From the NCBI RefSeq assembly GCF_034702125.1, contig NC_085866.1, positions 7,933,564-7,997,563 of the forward strand: 64,000 nucleotides of DNA. Reading direction: 5' to 3'. The notes beneath the pieces were generated by a model. That model did no database searches. It saw nothing but the letters and a program-made list of their open reading frames with translations, and was not told the origin of the DNA. Position 1 is the first letter of the stretch. Each line of letters starts with the position of its first letter. This DNA comes from Engraulis encrasicolus (taxonomy: Eukaryota > Chordata > Actinopteri > Clupeiformes > Engraulidae). Of this stretch, positions 13,766-22,614 are shown piece by piece. Both the position numbers and the translations under genes were made by a program.

Positions 13766-16700
13766 TTATTATTGATTGATTTACCTTCTTCCAGATATAA
13801 AGTTTTCAAGTTAAAAAGTATGGCGTGATTGAAAAAAGCTGGTACTCATGATCCCAAATTCATAAACTCAAAGTTGCAAGTTGGGTGCTAAATATCACAT
13901 AGGCTTTATGCAGCCATATTTGTGTATAGGTATCCTAAGTATCTGTGTGCCTCAGGGATATTCTGAACTTATGAAGTTAAGTGATAAAGCAGGCTTTATT
14001 TACAATAACTTGTAACAATAAATTGTGTTTCATTGAAACTTTGAGGGCATTTCCACCCTTTATCTTAAAAAAGCCCGGATTTAGCTGTCCATGGGCTAAA
14101 AGTGTGCTTATTACATAGTGTGTCTTTAACCTGGCAACCAAATACTTAGTTCACCGGTTTCTCCTCTTCATGCTGAATCCATACATACCCCATATGTTAA
14201 ATTTGGTTTAACTAATCAAAAGTTATAGCAGTTTATATATTTTAGAGCGCCCCCCGCAGGCCATTTTGTCATCTGTGTGTTTGACACTCGAACTCAAATT
14301 GTTCTATAGACCCTAAACTTCAACTTGGAAGTGAAAACCAAACTTTAACACCAATTTGAAATGACTGAGCCTAATACGACCCCACTAAGAAAGACGGAAG
14401 TGCAAATGAGTCAGCCTACTTCCAAACTGTTAACTCAAGCGGATGAAAAGAATGTCCTCCAGAATTTTGTCATTCAGGGACGACCTAAGCGGAGAATAAA
14501 CCTCAATGATGAAAATGCGCGTTCCACGCTGACTTGGGTCACCGGACATTTTGAGTTTGTGTATATTTGAAGCGGCCATGGATGCCCAATAACGTCGAAC
14601 ATTTTCTGTGCGCTTTACACGCGCTTCTCTGCAATTTCTTACAATGATGCAATAGAAACTCTGCCCTTTTGTATGACAGTGGTTTCTCTTATTTAAGATG
14701 TGGAGTGGAGACTTTGTAATCCACAGCTCTCTCTCCATTCAGTCAGAGAATGTTTGATGTCACACAGGACGTGAACCTCAGCCTTCATGGTAACGTGCAC
14801 AGGAAAATAATTACTTTTTTTGTTTGTTTGAGGAATGGTATTAACCGGTATTAACTGGTTACCATTATTTTTAAATAAGTGTTTCCGTTCCAGAACATAA
14901 AAAATAATAACGTTTCCGTTTTCGTTTCTGTTCCCTGTAAAATACAAAAAGTTCCTGGTTTTCGTTTCCGTTCCTTGAACCGGTTCAAAGCCCTGTTAGG
15001 GACCAATATTGAAGCAAATTCCAAAAAAATAGAATTTTCTCTCATAGCTTTCATGGTTCAGGTCTAACAGGTTAAAGGTGTGAAGCGGAAGGGACAAGAG
15101 TATAAAGTGTCTTTGTACACGGATGATTTGCTTTTATATGTATCTGATCCAGAATCATCACTCCTCTCTATTTTGGATACTCTGAATGGTTTTGGTGAAA
15201 TATCTGGATATGAAGTAAATTTTCAAAAGAGTGAACTTCTACCTCTCAACTCTGCAGCAGCTGCACTACCTCCTACACTGTTCCCCTTTAGAATGGTACA
15301 AGAGTATGTCAGATACCTAGGTATTGAAGTCACACTCAGCTTGTCAACCACTTTCACAAAGAATTTCACCTCTCTTTTTAAAAAGTGTAAACAAGATATG
15401 ATGCGCTGGGCCCCATTACCATTATCATTAACTGGACGAGTTAGTTTGATAAAAATGATAATACTGCCAAAATTTCTGTACTTGTTCCAAAATATCCCCA
15501 TTCTAATTAAAAAATCTTTTTTAAAAACACTAGATAAATCCATTATACCTTTTATTTGGGGAAATAAATCCAGGCGAATTAGCAAAACCATGCTCCAGAG
15601 ATCAACGAGTAGCGATTACAGGGGGACTGGCATTACCTAATTTTATGTTCTATTATTAGGCATGTAATATTCAGAAGCTAATCCATTGGGTAGAGGACAC
15701 ACCCATGACTGACCGAGCAGATTGGGTGCAACTTGAACTTGCATTGTGTCCCACACTTTTCTCACTAGTTTTCTCTAGTCTACCTCTTCTTGGCTGTAAT
15801 TTGAGCTCAAATGTAATAGTTAATAACTCACTATGAATTTGGGCACAATTCAGAAGACATTTTGGGTTCCAGGCAGCTTTCTGTCTTTCCCCTGTTACAT
15901 CAAATCACATGTTTACATCTTGTACAGACCCTACATTTAATTTGTGGTTCAATAAGGGGATCAAAACAATCAATAACCTGTACAAAGATAATATATTTAT
16001 ATCTTTTGCTCAGCTAGCTGAGACTTATGATTTACCCAAAACACATTTCTTTCGCTACCTCCAAATCAGAAGTTTTGTGAAGAAGACATTTATATAATTT
16101 CCTGGGAAACCACCTGAGACTCAGTATGACTCCATATTTTGGCTGAATTCAAACGCCAAAGGATTAATAGCAAGAATGTATGGGTATATTAACAACATCA
16201 ATCCCCATTCAACAGAACATTTGAAAAGGGCCTGGGACAATGATTTGGGAGTGACCATGACAAAAGATGACTGGGAGGCAGTTTTGGACCTAATACACAC
16301 ATCATCTACATCTGCATTACATGGGCTGATACAGCTTAAAGTGGTGCATAGGGTTAATTTAACCCAGGCCAGACTGGCAAGAATTTACCCTAACGTTGAA
16401 CCATTTTGTCCCAGATGTAGAGGTCAACCAGCAGATTTGATACATATGTTTTGGCTATGTCCAAAACTTTCTTCTTTTTGGCAAGATATTTTCAAAGCAT
16501 TTAGTGAGATGTTTGGTACACAGTTTAACCCCAACCCTATTAGTGCTGTTTTTGGACTCATACCAGAGGAATGCAGAGACCTTTTGCCAAACAAAGCCTA
16601 TGTCATCATAGCTTTCTCTACACTTCTTGCGAGACGTCTGATTCTTTTGAAATGGAAGCAACAGGCACCACCCTCCTTTGTGCATGGGATCAAGGAGGTA

Positions 16701-17072
16701 TTGTACTTTTTGAAGTTGGAGCGCATTAACCTTTAAGAGGGTGGGTTTTTGAACATTCTATAAAAAGCATGTGTTCTATAACAATGCAAGATTCTAAAAT
16801 TCCATATTGTATTGAATGATGCCCAGAATTCTATAGAACTTTCACTGCCCGAACATTCCTGTCACACTGGTGTGATGGTACACTCTTAAAGTTAAATACA
16901 CAATCAAGGGATCTACACAAGCTTTTGTTAAAACCTGCAGGCCTTTTTGGGACTACTACGACTATGACTACTACTACTACAAGAACCTCTTGATGTAGAG
17001 TAATAATGCACCTATCCTCTCTATTTCATGATTGAGATTCAAGGTAACAGCAGCGGCACCCCAACACCCCCC

Positions 17073-17135
<63 letters not shown>

Positions 17136-18240
17136 GCATACACACATACACAAACACAACACCAGACCACCCCACCCCCTATTCCCTTTTTCTTTCTCTC
17201 TTTCTTTTTGTTTTGTTTTGTTTTGTTTTGTTTTAATGATAATGATGACTATTATTATTATTGTTGTTGTTAGTAATAGTGTAATTATTGTTATTACTGT
17301 CATTATTATTATCATAATTAGTATTATTATTTTATTTAATCGTACATGATTCACATTGTGGAATGTAGTCGGAGTTGGAGTTGGGGATTCCTGAAGGAGA
17401 AACATTCCACTGGTACTTCACTGGTACTTTGCAATCATTTTTATTAGCTGAAAATGTCCAATAAAACGATTCACGTATATAAAAAACAAAATTATCTATC
17501 TTCAAGCCTCAAGGTGCCCATACCATTTTTTTTGCGACAAAGATGTTACAAATGGAACTTTGAAATGCAACAGGTTCACCCTGGATCAATCCTCACCAAA
17601 CATACAGTACAAAACTTAATCATGGCATTTTAAGACTATTTTTAAGACACTTTTTACCATAAACCATTTTTGCCTTTAACTAATGCAATCAGTATGAAAG
17701 GGGTCTCCGCTGTGTTCTATAAAACACATTGTACACGCTGTAATACTCATTGAAATTGTAAATAGTCAAACTACCATAGTATCACACCAAGTGTGTGTGA
17801 TGGTGTAATACAAGTCCACACCAATAGGCAGACCACAAACAGTGTTGCCAGATGTGTCTAACCAAATACCGCCCAAAAGGTTCTCAAAAACCGCCAAAAT
17901 GCGCTAAATTCCGCCCAAATTCAACAAATTACATTGACTTCTATGGGCCCAAAACGGCTTAAAAACCGCCAAATGGCCAATTTTTCCCGTTTTTGCCCGC
18001 CGACGCTCATCCCAAGTAGCCCAATTGGGCGGGCACCCGCCCAATCTGGCAACACTGCACACAAAGACACAGGTACGTGGCGCACTGACCTTCTGGCTGC
18101 TGGGACTGCTGCTGTTGCATCACCACATGCGTCGTTGCCGGTTGCTGCATCATCACCACCGTTGGAGAGGCCGGCTGTTGCACCATCATGACCGGGGGCT
18201 GCATCACAGGGGCCGGATTCTGGACCACCACCATCGCCAT
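76..18240 (-). CDS. LITAF-domain protein, copy 1 (3' end outside window)
   Basis: Two coding exons are visible: 18240-18090 and 211-76; exon 3 lies beyond the left edge. Exon 1 encodes a Met/Gln/Pro/Val-rich, low-complexity cytoplasmic tail of about 50 residues and ends at a GTCAGT donor in phase 1. Exon 2 (136 nt, same length and phases as in copy 2) encodes the first half of the LITAF domain, with a zinc-binding C-x2-C (ACNSCKQR) and the start of the hydrophobic membrane-inserting segment (GWFSWAMAILLCF); the donor is GTGAGC. LITAF-family proteins are small endosomal/lysosomal membrane proteins whose two CxxC halves form one zinc site flanking a membrane-dipping helix. Intron 1 is 17,878 bp because a LINE, a TTAA element and a P element are nested in it. 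Joining the two exons is inferred from copy 2, where the same exons are 1.1 kb apart. No stop or frameshift is seen in the visible parts. Confidence 0.75.
602..1132. mobile_element. TTAA-flanked MITE (531 bp)
   Basis: The ends are inverted copies: TTAAAGGAACAGTCCA on the left and its reverse complement on the right, extending to about 27 bp (through GTGTTTCAAT). TTAA sits at both ends (602-605 and 1129-1132), the piggyBac-type target duplication. An internal hairpin at about 918-1043 (arms around AGTACTTCGAC and CTTCACTCCTAG) adds foldback structure. No transposase is present, so it is non-autonomous. It lies in LITAF copy 1 intron 1, just left of the LINE. Confidence 0.85.
4448..5215. repeat. 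Left long inverted repeat of the P element
   Basis: Nearly the whole stretch recurs inverted at 13835-14995. Matching landmarks are GGGTCTATAGAACAATTTG, GCCTGCGGGGGGCGCTC, GCCCATGGACAGC and GGGTGGAAATGCCCTC. The match is imperfect, with scattered substitutions and small indels; the segment near 4560-4650 is not matched on the right. Confidence 0.85.
5282..5535. repeat. (AAT)n, (AAG)n and (TG)n microsatellites
   Basis: Just inside the left inverted repeat there is a short AAT tract, then AAG repeats (about 5296-5334), then a long TG tract (about 5442-5535). No coding capacity is inferred. A tRNA-like repeat fragment follows at 5540-5650, with a box-B-like GGGATTCGAACCTGC on this strand, meaning the repeat is inverted. 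Confidence 0.9.
7451..12375 (-). pseudogene. THAP-domain P-element transposase (THAP9-like), frameshifted
   Basis: Seven exons can be followed with consensus splice sites and matching phases: 12375-12224, 11431-11306, 10442-10303, 10190-9194, 9091-8785, 8667-8441 and 8053-7451, about 850 codons. Exons 1 and 2 make a THAP zinc finger: C-x4-C (CAAVGC), FHSFP, then W in CAEWINNIRRE and CSDHF. Exon 4 holds a coiled-coil-like stretch and the RNase H-like core (ITFDEITLKC, LTGKWKQPIGYF, LVMDQGSNN). Exon 6 has TRHLNQDCLEHFFGVIR, the conserved P-transposase C-terminal catalytic region. The family cuts and pastes P elements. Exon 4 has at least three frameshifts: after KSKQG near 10131, in a poly-A run near 9995, and in a poly-G run near 9390. 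Length compares with about 900 residues for vertebrate THAP9. It lies inside matching transposon ends, so it is a mobile copy and not a domesticated gene. Confidence 0.87.
7991..8434. repeat. 151-bp tandem repeat, about 3 copies
   Basis: Copies start at 7991, 8142 and 8293 (marker GTGAGGCATGGTCAGTGCGG). They are near identical; the third copy has an A for T in a CATTGCAAA(T/A)GATT stretch. The unit covers part of transposase intron 6 and the start of exon 7, so the exon 7 splice acceptor is triplicated. Confidence 0.95.
13100..13225. repeat. Nested short inverted repeats
   Basis: Two tandem units each contain AACAATTAGTATGCTT and, inverted, AAGCATACTAAATAA, giving two adjacent hairpins. This is in the non-coding 5' flank of the P-element transposase gene. 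Function is unknown; it may be an inserted small palindromic element. Confidence 0.7.
13696..13773. repeat. (ATT)n microsatellite
   Basis: ATT trinucleotide tract with one interruption, just inside the right long inverted repeat of the P element. The left side has a short AAT tract in the mirrored position (5282-5295), so both derive from the inverted structure. Confidence 0.95.
13835..14995. repeat. Right long inverted repeat of the P element
   Basis: Inverted partner of 4448-5215. Matching runs lie at about 13845-14370 and 14880-14995. About 430 bp between them (14370-14810) has no counterpart on the left. That is either an insertion here or a deletion on the left. Confidence 0.82.
16981..17839. 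other. Intron 1 of LITAF copy 1, LINE-proximal stretch
   Basis: Holds a (CA)n tract (17077-17132), a (GTTTT)n tract (about 17207-17233) and an A/T-rich trinucleotide stretch to about 17340. The remainder (17345-17839) is unique-looking sequence with no feature I can support. Confidence 0.7.
17840..18057. mobile_element. hAT-type MITE beside the LITAF copy 1 exon 1 donor
   Basis: Ends are CAGTGTTGCCAGAT and its reverse complement ATCTGGCAACACTG, 218 bp overall. Flanks ACCACAAA and CACACAAA agree at 6 of 8 positions, consistent with a decayed 8-bp target duplication. The inside repeats ACCGCC-type motifs. The right end is about 31 bp from the exon 1 splice donor at 18089. Confidence 0.75.
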
Positions 18241-18347
18241 CTCTCAAGACCCAAGGTCGGACTTACAGCGTGGGGCTCGACAAGACCTGGCCAATGAAAT
18301 GCATGTCACCATTTTCTTTCTCTAAAGAGCTCTTAATGGGGATTTAT

Positions 18348-18489
18348 TTAACCCTTGTAAGGTGTTTGGGTCATTTTGACCCGTTTTCAGTTTTTAGCTT
18401 GAGAAAAATAGTATCAGTTACAGTATTAAACTTTCACATTGAGATTCACTGACTTTGGACCATTAAAAAAAAAAAATTACAAGGGTTAA
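18348..18489. mobile_element. TTAA-flanked MITE (142 bp)
   Basis: TTAA at 18348-18351 and 18486-18489, with inverted ends CCCTTGTAA and TTACAAGGG. It includes the palindrome GGGTCATTTTGACCC just inside the left end. It lies between the non-coding first exon and the coding exon of LITAF copy 1. Confidence 0.8.
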
Positions 18490-18723
18490 TTAAATCTCCA
18501 TTTGACCCTCTCTTAAGGAACAGAAGGTCTCTGAACAGGAACAAGAGCCACAGTTGCCACAGCATCCAGATGTGTACCCCATATAGGCTACAAATACAAC
18601 ATGTATTTATGATTTTATTGCACAGAGAGAAAGAGAGAGAGACAGAGACAGAGACAAGGAGAGGGATGGATTGAGGCGTAAAGGAAGAAAAAGGGGAACA
18701 GAGAGACAACTGAAGTGTCTTAC

Positions 18724-18790
18724 CAGTGGATGCTGAGCGACAGACTGGATTATTCATTTGACGGAAGTGATGGCTTTTATATCAACACCC
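18724..18790 (-). promoter_or_regulatory. TATA promoter and non-coding first exon, LITAF copy 1
   Basis: On the minus strand GATATAAAAGCC (18783-18772) is followed by a short stretch ending CAGCATCCACTG, then a strong donor GTAAGACAC at 18723. The same arrangement (ATATAAAAGCC, CAGCATCTACTACTGG, GTAAGACAC) lies upstream of copy 2. This conservation between paralogues supports a promoter plus 5' UTR exon of about 30 nt. The transcription start is inferred. Confidence 0.65.
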
Positions 18791-18867
18791 AACATGCAGG
18801 TGTAGAGGTGTGCCCAGATGGGCCAACTTGGTCCTTCAAACAGGTTCAGTCACTGTCACAGTTGTGC

Positions 18868-18868
<1 letters not shown>

Positions 18869-18953
<85 letters not shown>
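18869..18953. repeat. (AC)n microsatellite
   Basis: Uninterrupted AC tract about 80 bp upstream of the copy 1 TATA box. Copy 2 also has an (AC)n tract (25830-25978) upstream of its TATA box, so the tract seems to have been duplicated with the promoter. Confidence 0.97.
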
Positions 18954-18955
<2 letters not shown>

Positions 18956-19369
18956 TAATTTAGAAAATATATTGTCTTGAATGTATACAGTCTCTTATTT
19001 TTACTGCAAATTCTCTGAAACAGGCCTGTACTCCAATACTGCTCATCTCACTCTCGGTGGAGTAAATAAATGCAAGAGCGATGACTCAGTGGACTTTTTT
19101 TTAAATTTGAAAACCTTTTTTTTCCCTACACAAGCAGGTAATTGGAGTGCTTCTGGTTCTTCACCCTTTCCCCTTGGTGCTCATCAGTGTAGGGGCTCTC
19201 AAATTTGATCCAGGTAGACAAATGCTGAGGCACTCAATGTTGCAATTTTTACTTTTTGATTTGGCTACTATGCCTACACATTTCACTTTTGGTTCCGTCA
19301 GTTTCTTGTTTTTTTTTCCTTTTTATTCATTTATTGGCATGCCACTTTTTCGTTCGGTACCAGAGATTG

Positions 19370-19510
19370 TCCCCAGGTTGAGCCATCAGGGGACTAAGGC
19401 GACGAGGGTTGGAGTCTGACCAGAGAGTTCATATCCCAATCCTTCCTCATCTCTGTCTCCCATTTCTCTGTCACTCTCTCACACTCATAACAAAATAAAG
19501 TCATAAAAAA
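19370..19510 (+). mobile_element. Degenerate tRNA-derived SINE
   Basis: A degenerate box-B-like GGGTTGGAGTCTGACC is followed by a pyrimidine-rich body (CTCTGTCTCCCATTTCTCTGTCACTCTC) and an AATAAAGTCATAAAAAA tail. The clearer relative at 34184-34335 has the same layout. The 5' limit is uncertain. Confidence 0.6.
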
Positions 19511-19777
19511 CTACAATGAATGGAAAACACACACCTGCTATCCCCCCCCACCCCCTCCCTCTCTCTCGCTCTCTCTCTCTCTCTCTCTGTGAACACATGT
19601 ACCCATGCCGCACATCCATGCAACTTTTAGGAAAAAACACAGGAAAAGGAACACTTTTTTTCCAATATCCCTCTTTCCATCTCTTTCTCTGCTCCCCCAT
19701 TTTGTCTAGACTATCTACGGCTGCTCTGTCAGTATTTGTGTATGAATATGTTAGACTTAATATTAACTAAACATGAT

Positions 19778-19950
<173 letters not shown>

Positions 19951-20354
19951 TTTTGATAATGAGTGTTTCTCTTCCTGAGAACAGAAACAGAAACATTTCT
20001 TTCTCTTGTCTCTTCATTTCACTCCTTGGTTTGTATTTCTTTCAGGTCAAGCAGGATGATTGCATTCCAAGCAAGTTTCATAACAGGTTACATACAGTGT
20101 GTGGGGTGACCATCGGTGGCAGAACAATTGCACACAGGGCCCCAGGGCAAAACAATGACAGGGCCCCCAACACCAATACAGAAGGGCCCTGGGCCCAGGG
20201 GCAAATGCCCCACTAGCTGTTATTTTATTAACTACCGTAGTCTTTCACTGAAACAACACCCCTTCCTCAACACTTCAGAATGCTTTCCTTTACCGAAATG
20301 CAGGTCAAGTCCGGTCAGGCCAAGTGTAGCAAACTCATGACTTCCTCACAAGTA

Positions 20355-20410
20355 GACACACACACACGCACACGCACACGCACACGCACACACACACACA
20401 CACGCACACG

Positions 20411-20442
<32 letters not shown>

Positions 20443-20490
20443 CACACGCACACGCACACGCACACGCACACACACACACACGCACACACA
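20355..20490. repeat. Interrupted (AC/GCAC)n microsatellite
   Basis: AC repeats with regular GC substitutions. Flanks resemble those of the 29795-30005 tract: GGTCAGG before, and ACATTTTAATCTTT then GTAAATATTTCAGGT after. The two regions are paralogous. Confidence 0.95.
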
Positions 20491-20499
20491 ATGTCTGAC

Positions 20500-21950
20500 A
20501 ATGGACTTCAGTTGACTGTGATGGAAACTGGCTCTTCCACATTTTAATCTTTGGAGTAAATATTTCAGGTCTGCTGCTACCACACATGGCTACAGACACA
20601 AAATAGTGTATGCTGTACTGTATGTAGACATTTGTTAGCCTGCTAATGATGATGAACACAGACCAGTCACACTATCTCTATACTGTATCAGACGTGATGC
20701 ATGAACAGTGACAATGGGGAAGGAAATTATGTGTGGCCTCTTTCCATGAACTCTGGGTAAAGATATTTGACACAACATGCACCGTAGCCACAAAGATTGA
20801 TTGCCTTGCTGGATCTGTGTAAGGCAGAGACTAGGCAAGCCATGTTAGGTTGCCCTCTTGTGGAAATTCAAAGTAGCAATGTAAGCACACTAGGTGAACA
20901 CCAAGTGTGTGCATTCCAATATGCAGGCTCCCGTCCTCCACTTATGCTTGTGGCCTTGCGTTTTGATGACGCCCCGGCTCTGTGGAGAAAACATTACGTT
21001 TTCCAGCTGTCAGCCTATAGCCACAACAATGCTTAGGGGACTGTTCTTCATTCACCATCCCATTTGAAAATGAGGAAATGGCAATAGAATTGTGCCTTTG
21101 CAAGATATTGAATTCTTTTTCTGTCGTCAGTGACATCATCATGAGGTCACAAGTGAGCAAGGAAGTCTGCATATTGGAATTCACCCATTATATCATGGTC
21201 ACCGTTTTGGCCTTGCCCAACCCTGGTCTGGTGTTGGTCTGGCATCTTGTGCTTCTCATAGATGCTCTTTTACCACCACCTGCTGGACAATGTGTCTGTT
21301 GCCTTGTCACCAATTCATGGCAGCATTATACCAGATAAACGTGATGGCGATCTGAGCACTAAGCTGCCCATTGTATAGTCATTTTAAAACCAGAATTTCG
21401 CAACTGAGAGACCTCTCTAATTTAGTAGTATGTAGGCACTCACCTCTCACAACAGGAAACATCTGTGTATGGTAGTGGTAGTCTCTGACCCCACACACCC
21501 AGCACACCATCTATTCACACTCCTACCATCAGGGAAAGATACCGCAGCATCCCATGCAATACCACACGTTTTAGGGACAGCACCTACCCACAAGCCATCC
21601 ACCACTTGAACTTGAACATGCACTAGCACTTTACAGCCACTCCACTGCCTGGCCTTCTACCTCTTGCTTACCTTGCACTATACTGTATTGTGTCTTATTG
21701 CACTTTTCAATGTTTATTTGTATGCATAATTCCCTGTTATTTATGGCCCCTTTTGTCTTCTTGTCTTAGCTATATGTATCTGTGTTGTTACATTTGTGAG
21801 CAAACCAAAAGACATTCATAGCAACTGTATGTTATACTGCTGATTTGGCTAAACTTTAACTTCAAGTTGATAGTGCTACAGAAGCTCTCAGCTTACCTCT
21901 GATAAGTCACAACCCTGGCTGCACTTTATTCAGGCTGTGAAAGACATGGC
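20500..21950. other. Intergenic stretch downstream of LITAF copy 2
   Basis: No gene or clear mobile element was recognised. At about 21880 the string CTCTCAGCTTACCTCTGA recurs at about 30752, suggesting another small shared segment. Confidence 0.5.
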
Positions 21951-21951
21951 T

Positions 21952-22061
21952 ATAACAGCAGGATACAAAACCTGTTTGCTTTGGCCTCAGTGTATTTCTT
22001 CTCAGGTCTTTTCCCTGGGTAGGCAAAGATGAAACAGAGAACGCTAACAATGCCCAAAAGA
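21952..22061 (-). pseudogene. Relic of a T1R transmembrane exon (110 bp)
   Basis: On the minus strand this matches T1R gene A exon 6 closely over about 110 bp. It encodes LGIVSVLCFIFAYPG, then TEAKA, then RFCILL, where gene A has LGIVSILCFIFAYMG, NEAKA and TFCILL. The stretch covers TM5, the third intracellular loop and the start of TM6. The loop motif is altered (gene A DLPKNYNEA). Similarity ends abruptly on both sides and no other T1R exon lies nearby. It sits about 10 kb from gene A, just past LITAF copy 2. Confidence 0.82.
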
Positions 22062-22327
22062 AACACAAAATGACAGTAATTTGTTATAAATTTAATTTAA
22101 AACGTCCAGTATACATAAGAATTCATGTAGCATAAAATTTACGATGCTTGGAAAGAAGCAGTAAAAGTGGAAAAAATCATAGTGACAAAATTCATAGTGA
22201 CATTAAATATTAAAAATGGCATTGCTGATTAAATATTCCTTTTACACATTGGATTATGTCAGTGTGTGCGTGTGTGTGTGTGTACATGCGTGCGTGGGCG
22301 CGTGCGTGCGTGTGTGTGTGCGTGTGT

Positions 22328-22517
22328 TCAGCAGAAGGGCTTGTGGACATCCAGCTTGGCGTTACAGGAGGTGCAGTAATGGTGGGCATCCTTGCATTTA
22401 CTCCAGAAGAAGGGGATGAGACATGGACCAAAGAACAACCTGGGAGAGAGAGAGATAGAATATAGAAAAAGAGTGAGTGACATTCTCTCTCCCCTCTCTC
22501 TCCCTCCCTCTCTCCCT

Positions 22518-22614
<97 letters not shown>

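Larger units (their letters stand above)
4448..14995 (-). mobile_element. P-element-like DNA transposon with long inverted ends (10.5 kb)
   Basis: Both ends read CAGGGCTTTGAACCG inward. They are flanked by a perfect 8-bp target duplication, TTAGGGAC, at 4440-4447 and 14996-15003. The ends are the tips of long inverted regions (4448-5215 and 13835-14995). Between them, on the minus strand, lies a THAP-domain P-type transposase gene (12375-7451), now frameshifted. An 8-bp target duplication is expected for P elements and for hAT elements; the transposase identifies the family. It also carries microsatellites, a piece of a tRNA-like repeat (5540-5650) and a 151-bp tandem repeat. Orientation is given by the transposase. 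Confidence 0.85.
3449..15075. mobile_element. TTAA-flanked (piggyBac-type) element carrying a nested P element
   Basis: TTAA is present at 3449-3452 and 15072-15075, and the LINE reading frame is continuous once the segment between them and one TTAA are removed. The element proper is the left piece 3453-4440 plus the right piece 15004-15071, about 1.06 kb in all, with the P element between. The left end begins CCCTATCGCACC; the right end reads inward as CCTGTTAGACC, a weak inverted match. A palindromic motif around GATGCATCATATTTGATGCA near the left end recurs at about 4368-4390. No transposase of its own was seen, so it is probably a non-autonomous piggyBac-type element. That assignment rests on TTAA and the end sequence only. 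Confidence 0.75.
1384..16736 (+). pseudogene. L1-type ORF2 (endonuclease / reverse transcriptase), disrupted
   Basis: An open frame from 1384 starts with an apurinic-endonuclease-like domain (FISWNVKGVNN, FLQETHL) followed by reverse transcriptase motifs (SPGPDGFTVEFYK, SYRPISLLNVYFK, DAEKAFDRVE, GTRQGCPLCPLLFALALEP). After the 11.6 kb insertion the frame continues at 15076 with YTDDLLLY, the catalytic box (usually Y/FADD). The C-terminal part at 16176-16736 holds a Cys-His motif (CPRCRGQPADLIHMFWLC), typical of L1-clade ORF2. It is dead for several reasons: the endonuclease GGDFN box reads GGGLN, a compensating frameshift pair lies near 1720-1800, there is a frameshift near 15595, and stops occur near 15833 and 16094. 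Total length fits an ORF2 of about 1,250 residues. Confidence 0.88.
1270..16980 (+). mobile_element. L1-like LINE, 5'-truncated and split by an 11.6 kb insertion
   Basis: LINE sequence occupies about 1270-3448 and 15076-16980. The left part carries the endonuclease and most of the reverse transcriptase; the right part resumes with the rest of the reverse transcriptase and the C-terminal region. No ORF1 is seen upstream, so the element is probably 5'-truncated. The 3' end is placed at a short (GACTAC)-like tract near 16950-16980. The interruption is a TTAA-flanked element (3449-15075). Removing it and one TTAA closes the frame exactly, so the LINE was there first. Outer boundaries are approximate because no target-site duplication was found. 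Confidence 0.85.

Noticed and set aside
14361..14570. Small plus-strand open frame in the right inverted repeat of the P element
   Set aside because: No recognisable domain, no counterpart in the left inverted repeat, and no support for a start or splice signals.
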